35,407 nucleotides of DNA from an uncultured Eubacteriales bacterium (GCA_934444645.1 CAKSCV010000026.1:1-35407), one strand, 5' to 3'; shown: positions 23,424-32,635, counted from the first letter of the stretch. Numbers and translations are program-made. The notes: generated from the letters alone by a model not told the origin.

Positions 23424-24239
23424 TCAAGCGTTTTTATCTACCTGAATGAGAGACAGCAAATAGGCAATCCCTGCACCGCAGGCAAGAGCAATCACGTTTG
23501 CAATACAGCCGGATACGCTCACGGCAAAGCTGTCAAACGGAATGATCATCACGGTTGCGGCAACCACAACGCCTGCCACGGCATGGAACGCGGCCGAATA
23601 ATGTGTTTCGAATAACCTGTCAACGAGCTTTGAAAACACGATCAGAACCAAAATTACCGCCGCAAAGCCGGGAAGCATGACCGAAAAATCGAGTCTTCCG
23701 ATCCCTTCCACAAACGGCTCATAAAGCCCGAGCGGCATAAGCAGCGTCGAAAAGCTCATGCCCGGCACAATAATGCTCACCGCCATGCAAGCGCCGCAAA
23801 AGATGTACCACCATATGTTCGGCGTGATAGCCACACGGAACAGATTTACGCCGATAAGCACCGCAAACGAAAGAACCATCGCTGCAAAAAACGAGATCCA
23901 AGACGCCCTGTTCCGCCCTTCCTTGCCGGCTTCTTTGAACAAGGACGGAAATTCGCCGGCAATCAGGCCGATGAACACGCAGACGGAAACGGACTCATAT
24001 TTGGTTAAGAAAAAGGCCAACACACGGGCAACCACCACAAAACCGACGGCAACGCCCAAAAACACCGGCAGCACCATCGAGCCGTATTTTTTAAAAGAAT
24101 GCTTCGGATGGGACAGGAATTCGATGATCGGCTTGTAAAGGCCGAACATAACGCACAAAACGCCGCCGGAAATGCCGGGCAGCACCGCTCCGAGGCCAAC
24201 CAATGCGCCGACAAGAACGCGTTTCAGAAATGTAAGCAT
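23424..24239 (-). CDS. DUF368 family polyprenyl-phosphate transporter (PopT-like)
   Basis: 271 residues from ATG 24239 (AAGGAAG upstream). About eight membrane segments are arranged as two related halves. GAVLPGISGGVLCVMFGLY (about 18-36) is the family signature, echoed by IIVPGMSFSTLLMPLGLYEP in the second half. DUF368 proteins (PopT) have been shown to return undecaprenyl phosphate to the inner side of the membrane for cell-wall and surface-polymer synthesis, with importance that depends on pH and sodium in some bacteria. Here the gene is enclosed by V-ATPase subunit genes B and D with short gaps (26 and 42 bases), so it should be made together with the ion pump. A direct energetic link is an inference. 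Confidence 0.9.
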   Translation of the reverse strand: MLTFLKRVLVGALVGLGAVLPGISGGVLCVMFGLYKPIIEFLSHPKHSFKKYGSMVLPVFLGVAVGFVVVARVLAFFLTKYESVSVCVFIGLIAGEFPSLFKEAGKEGRNRASWISFFAAMVLSFAVLIGVNLFRVAITPNIWWYIFCGACMAVSIIVPGMSFSTLLMPLGLYEPFVEGIGRLDFSVMLPGFAAVILVLIVFSKLVDRLFETHYSAAFHAVAGVVVAATVMIIPFDSFAVSVSGCIANVIALACGAGIAYLLSLIQVDKNA

Positions 24240-24265
24240 CAAGGTCTTCCTTTCGCAAAACGGCG

Positions 24266-25642
24266 TTATTCTGCCGTGCCTTTATAATATTTGTCGAGAA
24301 TTTTGCCGCTCACACGGTCAAGCATCCGCCGCGGCAATAAAGACAATATCTCCCAGCCGAGATCCAAGGTCTGTTCAAGCGAACGGTTTTCGGTGAGCGA
24401 CTGCTTGACGAATTTTTCTTCAAACGCCTGCCCGAATTTCATGAGCAGCTTGTCGTCTGCCGACAATTCGTCTTCGCCGATGACCGACGCAAGCGAACGC
24501 GCTTCACCGACCGCCGAATAGCTGGACATGAGCTGATTGGCAAGCGGCATGTGGTCTTCTCTGGTATAGCCGCCGCCGATGCAGTCCTTCATCAAACGCG
24601 ACAAACTCGGCAGCACGCCGATCGGCGGATAAACGCCTTTGGCGGCAAGCTCGCGGTCGAGGACGATCTGACCTTCGGTGATGTAACCGGTAAGGTCGGG
24701 AATCGGGTGTGTGATATCGTCGTTCGGCATAGTCAAGATCGGGATCTGCGTGACCGAGCCTTTCTTTCCGGCAAGCATTCCGGCGCGCTCGTATAGCGAC
24801 GCAAAATCGGAATACAAATAGCCCGGAAAGCCTTTTCGGCCGGGAATATCGCCCTTGGAGGAGCTGAATTCGCGAAGCGCCTCGGCATACGAGGTCATAT
24901 CGGTCAGGATGACCAAAATGTCCATGCCGCGATCAAACGCCAGATATTCCGCCGCCGTCAAGGCACAGCGCGGCGTGATGATACGCTCAATGATCGGGTC
25001 GTTGGACAGATTTAAGAACATGACCACGCGACTGCCGGTATTGGCATCTTCAAAGGCTTTGCGGAAATACTGCGCCACGTCGTTTTTCACGCCCATGGCG
25101 GCAAAGACGATGGCAAAATTGCCGCCGTCCGAAAGGGTTGCCTGACGGGCAATCTGGGCGGCTAACTCGTTGTGCTTCATGCCGTAGCCGGAAAAGATCG
25201 GCAGCTTTTGACCGCGCACCAGCGTTGCAAGCGCATCGATGGCGGAAATGCCGGTCTGAATGTAGTTTTTCGGATATTCGCGCGAAACGGGATTGATGGG
25301 GGCGCCGTTGACATCGCGCACGGCTTCGGGATAGATCTCGCCGAGCCCGTCGATGGGACGGCCGAGTCCGTCGAACACGCGGCCTAACATTTCCGGCGAA
25401 AGCGCAAGCTCAAGCGGTGCGCCCTCGAAAACGGTTTGGAGATTGCTTGCGTTAATGCCGCTTGAGCCTTCAAACACCTGCAAGGTCACGCTGTCGCCTT
25501 CGATTTTGACCACACGTCCGGTGCGTTTTTCGCCGTCCGGCAGAAGAAGTGTCGCCACCTCGTCGAAGGAAGCCTCCTTCACGCCGTCCACCGTGACAAG
25601 TGAGCCGTTGATCTGTTCGGCTCTCAAATGGATGAGTTTCAC
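24266..25642 (-). CDS. atpB: V-type ATPase subunit B
   Basis: 458 residues. This is the non-catalytic nucleotide-binding partner of subunit A in the A3B3 head. Family marks are LGRVFDGLGRPIDG, NYIQTGISAIDAL, LPIFSGYGMKHNELAAQIARQA (a P-loop position without the GKT motif, as expected for B), ILTDMTSYAEALRE, and PDLTGYITEGQI. The start is GTG 25642 with AGAGGTG upstream, overlapping the TGA of subunit A by three bases (GTGA), which implies translational coupling and helps keep A and B equal. The C-terminus reaches LDKYYKGTAE, so the protein is complete. Confidence 0.97.
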   Translation of the reverse strand: MKLIHLRAEQINGSLVTVDGVKEASFDEVATLLLPDGEKRTGRVVKIEGDSVTLQVFEGSSGINASNLQTVFEGAPLELALSPEMLGRVFDGLGRPIDGLGEIYPEAVRDVNGAPINPVSREYPKNYIQTGISAIDALATLVRGQKLPIFSGYGMKHNELAAQIARQATLSDGGNFAIVFAAMGVKNDVAQYFRKAFEDANTGSRVVMFLNLSNDPIIERIITPRCALTAAEYLAFDRGMDILVILTDMTSYAEALREFSSSKGDIPGRKGFPGYLYSDFASLYERAGMLAGKKGSVTQIPILTMPNDDITHPIPDLTGYITEGQIVLDRELAAKGVYPPIGVLPSLSRLMKDCIGGGYTREDHMPLANQLMSSYSAVGEARSLASVIGEDELSADDKLLMKFGQAFEEKFVKQSLTENRSLEQTLDLGWEILSLLPRRMLDRVSGKILDKYYKGTAE

Positions 25643-27432
25643 GCCCGGTCACCTCTTTCCGCGATACGTGCGCCGATTTTTGCATCGATTTCCGCCGTAT
25701 AGCTGTCGATGAGCGACAGATCGTCTTTGGGAACATCGTGCTTCATGGCGATGAGCTTTTCGGAAAGCCCGAGCTTCAAAAGCTCGGACATGGGAATCTG
25801 AAGCGCCACCGCATCGTGCATTTTATGGTAGTAGTGCAGGATTACCTTCATCATGGCACACTGCTTTTTCATGGGAACAAACGCGTCGTTCTCGGAAAAA
25901 TACTCCTGTTGGAGGAAACCGGCGCGAAGGACGTGCGCCACCTCAATGACAAGCTTTTGGTCGTCCGGCAGAACGTCCGCGCCGATGAGCTTGACAATCT
26001 CCATTAGCTTGTTTTCCTCCATGAGTATTGCGCATATTTCCTCGCGTAACGGCAAAAAGTCCGGATCGGCGTTTTCGCGGTACCAGGCGGCAAAATCCGG
26101 CACATATTCGCTGTAAGAATCGTTCCAGTTGATGGCAGGGAAGTGTCTGGCATAGGCGAGATTTTTGTCAAGCGCCCAAAAGCAGCGGATAAACCGTTTG
26201 GTGTTCTGCGTGACCGGTTCGGAGAAGTCGGAGCCCTGCGGACTGACTGCGCCGATGATGCTGACCGAGCCGATGTGTCCCGACAGCGTATTTACTCGTC
26301 CGGCACGCTCGTAGAATTCGGCAAGGCGGCTGGGCAGATATGCCGGAAAGCCCTCGTCGGCAGGCATTTCTTCCAGACGGCCGGAAATTTCACGCAGTGC
26401 CTCTGCCCAGCGCGAGGTCGAGTCCGCCATGATTGCCGTGTCGTAGCCCATGTCGCGATAATATTCGGCAAGCGTGATACCGGTATAAATCGACGCTTCA
26501 CGCGCCGCCACCGGCATATTGGAGGTGTTGGCGATCAAAATGGTGCGGTCGAGCAAGGGTCTGCCGGTTTTCGGGTCAATAAGCTCGGAAAACTCCGACA
26601 GCACCTGCGTCATTTCGTTGCCGCGTTCGCCGCAGCCGACATAGATTATGATATCTGCGTCACAATATTTGGCAAGCTGATGCTGGGTTGTGGTCTTGCC
26701 CGTGCCGAAACCGCCCGGAATGGCGGCTGCACCGCCTTTGGCAAGCGGAAAGAGCGTATCGATGACGCGCTGACCCGTGACAAGCGGCGTATCCGACGGA
26801 AGCCGCCCGGTGATCGGACGGGACTTGCGGATCGGCCAGCGTTGGGCGAGCGTGATATTCTGCAAAACGCCGTTTGCGTCGCGCAGCTTCAATATCGTAT
26901 CCTTCACCGTGTAATCGCCGTCGGGAGCCGTCCATTCAACCTTTCCCGAAAGAAGCGGCGAAAGCATGGCTTTATGCGTAATGACCGGCGTTTCGGGAAC
27001 GGTCGCAAAAATGCTGCCGCCCGCAAGTGTATCGCCGACCTTTACGGTAAGCGTTGTTTTCCATTTTTTATCCGGGTCGAGCGAGGAAAGATCCACGCCG
27101 CGGCCGATAAACGCGCCGTACTTTTTTTCCACGTCCCGCAGCGGACGTTCGATGCCGTCAAAAATATTGCCCATAAGGCCGGGACCTAACGTTACATCCA
27201 AGGAAGAACCCGTGCCGATTACCGGTTCTCCGGCTTTGAGCGACGTGGTCTCCTCGTATACCTGAATGGTGGTGAAATCGCGCTCAATGCGAATGACCTC
27301 GCCGATCAGGCGCAGATGTCCCACATATACCATTTCGAGCATACGAAAGCCGGTGCGCCCTTTGACGGTGACGACCGGCCCGTTGATGCCGTAGACAACC
27401 GTTTGCACGAATTGATTGTTTTGTTCCGTCAC
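25639..27432 (-). CDS. atpA: V-type ATPase catalytic subunit A
   Basis: 597 residues from GTG 27432; AGGAG lies eight bases upstream of it, whereas GTG 27441 overlaps that binding site. The protein has the bulge domain unique to V-type A subunits (about 110-200), then P-loop GGFGTGKT (240-247), GERGNEM with the catalytic Glu269, MADSTSRWAEALREISGRLEEMPADEG, and SGHIGSVSIIGAVSPQGSDFSEPV. It hydrolyses or makes ATP and drives rotation of the D-F stalk. It sits between subunit E (five bases upstream) and subunit B (overlapping). Confidence 0.97.
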   Translation of the reverse strand: MTEQNNQFVQTVVYGINGPVVTVKGRTGFRMLEMVYVGHLRLIGEVIRIERDFTTIQVYEETTSLKAGEPVIGTGSSLDVTLGPGLMGNIFDGIERPLRDVEKKYGAFIGRGVDLSSLDPDKKWKTTLTVKVGDTLAGGSIFATVPETPVITHKAMLSPLLSGKVEWTAPDGDYTVKDTILKLRDANGVLQNITLAQRWPIRKSRPITGRLPSDTPLVTGQRVIDTLFPLAKGGAAAIPGGFGTGKTTTQHQLAKYCDADIIIYVGCGERGNEMTQVLSEFSELIDPKTGRPLLDRTILIANTSNMPVAAREASIYTGITLAEYYRDMGYDTAIMADSTSRWAEALREISGRLEEMPADEGFPAYLPSRLAEFYERAGRVNTLSGHIGSVSIIGAVSPQGSDFSEPVTQNTKRFIRCFWALDKNLAYARHFPAINWNDSYSEYVPDFAAWYRENADPDFLPLREEICAILMEENKLMEIVKLIGADVLPDDQKLVIEVAHVLRAGFLQQEYFSENDAFVPMKKQCAMMKVILHYYHKMHDAVALQIPMSELLKLGLSEKLIAMKHDVPKDDLSLIDSYTAEIDAKIGARIAERGDRA

Positions 27433-27437
27433 CGTTC

Positions 27438-28037
27438 TCACTCCTCACATCCGAGTCCGCTGCTTTTGACAAAGGCTTTTTTCTGTGCTTCGAAACGCGC
27501 GTCAAGCGTATCGTCCGCCATGACGGCGGCTTCCGTAAAGCGGATTTTGATACCGCCGAGCTTGATCGAATCGTCCGTTTCGAAGGAAACCTTCCTGCCG
27601 AACGCCGTTTCGAGCGGCGTTTTATAGGTTTCGTCACACGGGCGTAAGCAGATAACTGCCTTTCCGTCGTATAGATCCTTGGCTGTCCGAACGCTGTGTT
27701 CCAAAAAGGCAAGGTAATTTTCCGATTTCGCAAACGCTTTGATGCGCTCTTCGGCAGCCTGGTATATCTCTTGTGCCACCGCATGGCGCGCTTTCGACAG
27801 AGCCGCCTTGTGGTCGGCTTCGAGAACGGACTCCTTTTGGTTGGCTTCGATTCGCTGCTTTTCGAGCTCGTAATTTATCTGTCGGTCATATTTGCTTTTG
27901 ATTTCCGCTTCCAAGGCGGCGACCTTTTGGGCATACAGATCGTCGGCAAGCTGTTTCAGGCGCGCGCATTCGCGCTCAGCCTGTTTTTCAATGCTTTCGA
28001 CAATCAAGCCGGTGCTTTCATCGATTTGCTTTTCCAA
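27438..28037 (-). CDS. atpE: V-type ATPase subunit E (peripheral stalk)
   Basis: 199 residues. A long charged helix (about 10-100) with many Glu, Lys and Ala residues forms the stalk coiled coil; a compact C-terminal domain (about 110-195) caps the A/B head. The start is TTG 28037: GGGAG lies eight bases upstream and no ATG is nearby. E pairs with the G-like protein encoded at the front of the operon to form the stator. Similarity is of the low-complexity kind usual for this family, so the call leans on operon position as well as the helix and head architecture. Confidence 0.85.
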   Translation of the reverse strand: MEKQIDESTGLIVESIEKQAERECARLKQLADDLYAQKVAALEAEIKSKYDRQINYELEKQRIEANQKESVLEADHKAALSKARHAVAQEIYQAAEERIKAFAKSENYLAFLEHSVRTAKDLYDGKAVICLRPCDETYKTPLETAFGRKVSFETDDSIKLGGIKIRFTEAAVMADDTLDARFEAQKKAFVKSSGLGCEE

Positions 28038-28055
28038 AGCTTCCGCTCCCTTCCG

Positions 28056-28361
28056 TTATAGGTTGATTCCGACTGCTTCGCGGATATAATCCGCTGCCGT
28101 GCCGCCGGTTTTTCCGATCTCCGTTCCGGCCGGGATTTCCACCACGACCGGCCGGTTTCCGGCGGAAAGCGCGGCAACTTTTTCGGCACACAGGCGTCGG
28201 ATGCCGCCCGTGACAAACAAAATGCCTATCTCGGCATCGTCTGCTGCTTTTTCGAGAGCCGCTGCCGCGTCGGCTTTGTCATGCACAAGCACGGATTCCA
28301 CACCGGCAAGCCGCATTCCGACACAAGCGTCTGCATCGTCGCTGACAAAATAAAATTTCAT
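28056..28361 (-). CDS. atpF: V-type ATPase subunit F
   Basis: 101 residues. It has a small Rossmann-like fold: MKFYFVSDDADACVGMRLAGV at the N-terminus, EIGILFVTGGIRR in the middle, and PVVVEIPAG near the end, closely matching the F subunit that binds the D shaft. The start ATG 28361 has GAGGAA upstream. It is 18 bases before subunit E. Confidence 0.93.
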   Translation of the reverse strand: MKFYFVSDDADACVGMRLAGVESVLVHDKADAAAALEKAADDAEIGILFVTGGIRRLCAEKVAALSAGNRPVVVEIPAGTEIGKTGGTAADYIREAVGINL

Positions 28362-28387
28362 GGCTTGTTCCTCGGTACAAAAAGTCC

Positions 28388-28861
28388 TTAAACCTTTTGC
28401 AGGATCAGGATGGCGATAACCACACCGTACAGGGCGATGGATTCGCCGAGTGCCACGAAGATGATGGATTTACCGAAGCTTTTGGGATCTTCGCTGGTGG
28501 CGGCAATGGCGGCAGGCGCACCGGCCGCAACGGCAATACCGCCGCCGATACCGGCAAGACCCGTAACGATACCGGCTGCAAGAAGACCCATGCCTTTGGA
28601 CATATCGCCGCCGTTTTCAGCCGTTTCTGCGGCTTCGGCTGTCGTGGCTTTGTCTGCGGAACCATCATTTTCCGGTGCGGCAAAAACCGAAACGGAGGTG
28701 AGGGCTACCGCGCAGATCAGAGCGGCGAACACGCCGATGTTGAAGCGAAGAGCTTTTTTCGGGCTTTTGCCGGTCATACGTCTTTTGAAGGCGATGACGG
28801 CGGAAAAGAGTAAAAGTGCCGGGATCAGTACAAACAGTGTGCAGAGAAGGAAGGTAGTCAT
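28388..28861 (-). CDS. atpK: V-type ATPase subunit K (membrane rotor proteolipid)
   Basis: 157 residues with four hydrophobic segments. The C-terminal pair (about 88-157) is the functional c-type hairpin: glycine-rich GLAGIGGGIAVAAG, an ATSEDPKSFG loop, then FVALGESIALYG with the ion-binding Glu140. The N-terminal pair (2-25 and 40-62), followed by an acidic linker (63-87), lacks the glycine motif, so the protein is not a simple duplicated proteolipid; part of it may be removed or act as an assembly segment. Glu140-Ser141 and Tyr145 resemble sodium-binding rings, but the glutamine of sodium-type helix 1 is absent, so the coupling ion is uncertain. The start ATG 28861 has AAAGGA upstream. Confidence 0.92.
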   Translation of the reverse strand: MTTFLLCTLFVLIPALLLFSAVIAFKRRMTGKSPKKALRFNIGVFAALICAVALTSVSVFAAPENDGSADKATTAEAAETAENGGDMSKGMGLLAAGIVTGLAGIGGGIAVAAGAPAAIAATSEDPKSFGKSIIFVALGESIALYGVVIAILILQKV

Positions 28862-28897
28862 GAGTATTCGTCCTTTCGTTTTATAAAAATGGAGATG

Positions 28898-30841
28898 TCA
28901 ATTGTTTTCGCTTTTTTTCACGCGTACCGGTGTGAATTTGCGTCCGTCGCCGATGTAGAAGCGGCTGAACATTTCATAATATTCCAAGCGCAGTGCCTGA
29001 ATGCCGGTAAGCAAGCCTTCAAGTGCGATAACCAGAATATTTCCGAGCACGATCACCACGATATTTTCGTTTGCACCGGCAAGCGAAAACACCACCATCA
29101 TCATACCGGCGTGCACAAGCACGAACGCGCCGACACGCAGGAAGGAAACGGTGTTGCTCATATAGGAAAGAATGTATTCCACAAATTCAAAGATGTTCTG
29201 CAGAAGAAAATCCACAAGACTTTCGGGCTTTTCGAAATGATGGCGGTCAATGGCCTCGATAAACGGCTCTTTGACAATGAGGATCACGGCGCAGATGCCG
29301 ATAAGCACACCGCACACGCCCGCATCAAACGGTGCCGGACCTTTCATAAACGCCGACGCAAGGTTTGCGCCGCACGCATAGAGAATCAGACCGCAAAGCC
29401 CGTTTTGGCTGAGAAGCGCTTCCCCGAAGCATTTTCGCTTGATACAGCCGACAATGTTTAGAAGGATGGCGCACATCACAAGTCCCACACCGATGGCAAT
29501 GGCGATGAGAAGCACGAGATTGACGTTTTCGAACACCTCAATCGGCTTTCCGCTCATGCCGAGTGCCTTATAGACCGGATCGAGCAGATGCTCATACCCG
29601 AATACCGACCCGAACACAAAGCCGAACACCATCGAGGACATTCCGCACGGCACCAGAATCTTTCCGAGTGCCATATGCTTCAGCTTCCACATCAGCGCAC
29701 CGACGACGGCAAGCACAAACCCTTGTCCCATGTCGCCGAACATCATGCCGAACAGCACCGTATAGGTAACCGCCACAAACGCCGTGACGTCGAGATCGTT
29801 GTAGGACGGCGTGCCGTACATATCGACATAAAACGTATACGGCGCGACCAAGAAGCGTAAGATTTTGGCAAAGCCGGTCACACGCACCGGCGGCTTTACC
29901 TTTAAGCTTTCGTCCGGTTCGGTGATTTCGGCAGTGACGTCGCCGCCAAGCGTCTTTAGGCGTTTTTCGAAAGCGGCGGCATTTTTTTGCGGCACCCAGC
30001 CGGCAAGGAAAAAGCATTCCTTGTTGTGATAGGCCATCGCGCGCATTTCGAATTTGGCGCTGTCATAGCAGAGCTTGGAATAATAGAGGTTCATGTGCGG
30101 TTCTTCGTCCTTGCACATGGCCTCGGCTTCTTTATCCAGCGCATCGATCTGCTTTTGCACAAGCTCAATGTTGTTCTGCAAGCCGGCGATCAGCTCAGCC
30201 ACCGTTCCGGAAACATCCGAACGGAAGATCTTTTGAAAGAAGAGCGACGCGAACACGCCGTCCACCTCCGACAGCTTTTCCTTGGGCGCGAAGTACACGC
30301 CCCAGCATTCGTCGCCGTCCATCGAGCAGGGGAAAAAGCGGATATACGGATGATCCTTGGCATATTCGGCGATGCGCTCATACGCGGCGCGCGGCATATG
30401 CCCGAAACGCGGCTTGACATAGCGGCAGTCGGCAATCTCGCCGAGATCCACCTCTAAATCTTTGAAGTGGCTGTAATTGGCAATGGCATTCCGGCAGAGC
30501 TCGATCTGCTCGGAAAGAGCCTTTTTTTCTTCGGCATACGTCTTTAACCGTTCGGATAACTCGCCGAAAAAGGTTTCATCCTCGCCGGTATCGTCGTCCG
30601 AAGCGGTGTGTTCACGTACATGAAGCTTGATTCCGGCGTTTCCTGCCAATGTTTCAAGCTCTGCGATTTTGTTTTCGGCTGTGTTTTCGCCGTCAAACGG
30701 TTTTAATCCCATGCCGGCCGAATAAAAGCTTTCGGCATTTTCCGGCTGAAACACACCGGAAGCGCAGATTTCGTCTAACGTTCGGTCAAAATCGGCAAGA
30801 TTGCCGCTGATTTTGACGACGCTCATTTTTTCAATCGCCAT
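28898..30841 (-). CDS. atpI: V-type ATPase subunit I (membrane stator)
   Basis: 647 residues. The N-terminal half (1-320) is soluble with two coiled-coil arms and holds the stalks; the C-terminal half has about seven or eight membrane segments. Family marks are YGTPSYNDLDVTAFVAVTYTVLFGMMFGDMGQG and SNTVSFLRVGAFVLVHAGM, whose arginine (about residue 569) faces the rotor glutamate during ion transfer. The start ATG 30841 has AAAGGA at a long spacing (about 14). The gene lies between C and K. Confidence 0.96.
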   Translation of the reverse strand: MAIEKMSVVKISGNLADFDRTLDEICASGVFQPENAESFYSAGMGLKPFDGENTAENKIAELETLAGNAGIKLHVREHTASDDDTGEDETFFGELSERLKTYAEEKKALSEQIELCRNAIANYSHFKDLEVDLGEIADCRYVKPRFGHMPRAAYERIAEYAKDHPYIRFFPCSMDGDECWGVYFAPKEKLSEVDGVFASLFFQKIFRSDVSGTVAELIAGLQNNIELVQKQIDALDKEAEAMCKDEEPHMNLYYSKLCYDSAKFEMRAMAYHNKECFFLAGWVPQKNAAAFEKRLKTLGGDVTAEITEPDESLKVKPPVRVTGFAKILRFLVAPYTFYVDMYGTPSYNDLDVTAFVAVTYTVLFGMMFGDMGQGFVLAVVGALMWKLKHMALGKILVPCGMSSMVFGFVFGSVFGYEHLLDPVYKALGMSGKPIEVFENVNLVLLIAIAIGVGLVMCAILLNIVGCIKRKCFGEALLSQNGLCGLILYACGANLASAFMKGPAPFDAGVCGVLIGICAVILIVKEPFIEAIDRHHFEKPESLVDFLLQNIFEFVEYILSYMSNTVSFLRVGAFVLVHAGMMMVVFSLAGANENIVVIVLGNILVIALEGLLTGIQALRLEYYEMFSRFYIGDGRKFTPVRVKKSENN

Positions 30842-30889
30842 AGCGGTGCAAAACGTCCTTTCTTTGGTATTTGCGGTTTGTAAGGCATG

Positions 30890-31945
30890 CTAACAAACAA
30901 GAAGCGCGGTCATATCCTCGGGCTTTGCTCCCATGCAGATGCCCTCGGCAAGCAGGATAAGATTGTCCGCCTCCGCCGATATGCACGCACTGAAGCATAA
31001 AGCCGCAAGTGCGGCGCTGTTTGTCATGGAAAAACGTTCGCGGCAGACATCGTACAGATACTGTTTGGTGAAAATCGCCGCCTTGCCGCTCTTCAAAAGC
31101 GGAACAAGGCCTTTGTAACAGGTGCCGCCAAGCGTTTTGACAAACTCCTCGGTGCCGGAGGCATGTTCAAGCGCCGTTCGCTCTTTTGCCGCAAACCGCG
31201 TGAGCGGCGAGCGGTAAACGTGCAGGCGCAGTACCTCTTCATTTTCGGGATAATACGTTTTTATGCGGTAAAGCGTGCTTACGGCAAGCATATCGCCGAG
31301 TGTCGCAAGCAGTGTTTCGATTTCGGCAAAATCGCCGGGTGCTTTTTTCTTGAAAACGGCGGCGCTGTGTTCGTACAAAAAGCTGTACAGCCGGTTTTCC
31401 GGAACAAGCCGGGCGTTTTCCGCTTCGGGCGTGCCGCTTATCAGGCGCGCAAGCACATTTTCATACGGCGTGTTCTTCAAAACCGCTAAAATTTCCTTAG
31501 GTGTGCAGGCGCGTTCAAGCGCATACAGTTCAAAGCAGGTCTTTTTGAAAAAGCCGTCCGGAATATACATAAAATAACTGTCAAGCTCATAATCGCCCTG
31601 CTGGCGCAGCCGGCGGATGATGCATTCGCATTCGTGCTTCATGCGGAAATAATCGGTAATGCCGTCGTCGCATAGTGACGCATATCGTAATATCTTTTCC
31701 AAACGCATAAGCGTCATGCGCTTGATGATGCCCTCGAATTGCCGCCGGGACAGTTTTCCCGTGTTTCCGCCAATTGCCTCAAAAGCCTCGGCATACGGTG
31801 TTTTGGTGCGAATATAGCCGACAAACTCGGCAAAATCGGTCATGCCGGCAAGCTCGGCGTAAACAGCGTCGGTCAAATGAGAGGCATAGACTGCTTTGGC
31901 CTTGGCATACAGCGCACTTGCGGACAGGCCGGATATGGTACTCAC
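30890..31945 (-). CDS. atpC: V-type ATPase subunit C (rotor adaptor, AC39 family)
   Basis: 351 residues, helical. This is the funnel-shaped subunit that joins the D-F shaft to the membrane ring (called C or d). Recognisable parts are SALYAKAKAVYA near the start, MTDFAEFVGYIRTKTPY, and a C-terminal region with SMTNSAALAALCFSACISAEADNLILLAEGICMG. The start is GTG 31945 with AAAGGAG ten bases upstream. It is 45 bases after the G-like gene. Confidence 0.9.
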   Translation of the reverse strand: MSTISGLSASALYAKAKAVYASHLTDAVYAELAGMTDFAEFVGYIRTKTPYAEAFEAIGGNTGKLSRRQFEGIIKRMTLMRLEKILRYASLCDDGITDYFRMKHECECIIRRLRQQGDYELDSYFMYIPDGFFKKTCFELYALERACTPKEILAVLKNTPYENVLARLISGTPEAENARLVPENRLYSFLYEHSAAVFKKKAPGDFAEIETLLATLGDMLAVSTLYRIKTYYPENEEVLRLHVYRSPLTRFAAKERTALEHASGTEEFVKTLGGTCYKGLVPLLKSGKAAIFTKQYLYDVCRERFSMTNSAALAALCFSACISAEADNLILLAEGICMGAKPEDMTALLVC

Positions 31946-31990
31946 GTGTCTTTTGCTCCTTTCGCGGTTTCCGGTTTTGCCTCCTGCGGG

Positions 31991-32341
31991 TTAATGTGTG
32001 TTTTCGATCACACCGGAGACGATCTCGTTCACCCATTCGTTCTTCCGGCGTTCGGAAAACGTGCGTAAGCTTGCCGTCGCTTTTTCCGAGTGCCTGCAAA
32101 GGGCGGCCTCGGTATCGGCAAACCGCTTTTGATGCGCCTTGGCAGAGGCTTCGATTTGCTCTGCCGCCTTGCGGCCGTAGAGCTCTTCAAAACGTGCGCG
32201 TGCCTGTTCGAGCTTTGCGTCGATGGCGGCACTCACTTTTGCGGTTTCTGCCACTTTCATGCGTGCCGCTTTGTCGGCGCTTAATATTTCAAGCAGATTT
32301 TCGTTGATCAATTGCCTTGCCGCCTTTCCGATAAAAATCAA
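31991..32341 (-). CDS. V-type ATPase G/H-like stator subunit
   Basis: 106-116 residues, a charged helix rich in Ala, Glu, Lys and Arg from about residue 25 to the end. First in the operon and of this composition, it is best read as the G/H-type partner of subunit E in the peripheral stalk, but the sequence alone gives no specific motif. Two TTG starts are possible: 32341 with AAGG nine bases upstream, or 32311 with AAAGGCGG upstream, which removes ten residues. No ATG is suitably placed. Transcription starts from the promoter at 32476-32504, leaving a leader of about 130 bases. Confidence 0.7.
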   Translation of the reverse strand: MIFIGKAARQLINENLLEILSADKAARMKVAETAKVSAAIDAKLEQARARFEELYGRKAAEQIEASAKAHQKRFADTEAALCRHSEKATASLRTFSERRKNEWVNEIVSGVIENTH

Positions 32342-32475
32342 AAAAATCAGCCTTTATATGCGTATACACATAAAAGCTTCATTGCTTTGCATTGGTGGTT
32401 GCCATATCAAAAAGATATGCGGTTATATCACAAGCATTATAATAAATAGGAAGACTCCATCTTTGGAACGGCGAT

Positions 32476-32504
32476 ATTGTATCACAGTCTCAAGCAAAAT
32501 GCAA
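32476..32504 (-). promoter_or_regulatory. Promoter of the V-type ATPase operon
   Basis: On the minus strand, TTGCAT (plus 32499-32504) and TACAAT (plus 32476-32481) have a 17-base spacer. The leader (32342-32470) is AT-rich, with short inverted stretches such as CATATCTTTTTGATATG, and holds no recognisable riboswitch. Confidence 0.75.
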
Positions 32505-32606
32505 GAGTTTTTTGCAAATTTAACATTTGACGGTACATTTTCGCCATGTTTTACAGCTATTGGTCATGGCAGGTCAAAAAATGTGGGGAAAAAGCAAAAA
32601 ACGACA

Positions 32607-32635
32607 TTGACATTTCCGGTGATTCATGCTACACT
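32607..32635 (+). promoter_or_regulatory. Promoter of the alpha-mannosidase gene
   Basis: TTGACA (32607-32612) and TACACT (32630-32635) have a 17-base spacer, about 50 bases upstream of the start codon. It is divergent from the V-ATPase promoter, with about 100 bases between the two -35 boxes, enough for a shared regulator. Confidence 0.8.

Noticed and set aside
26143..27189. 348-codon plus-strand frame antisense to V-ATPase subunit A
   Set aside because: Arg- and Gly-rich shadow of a strongly conserved gene.
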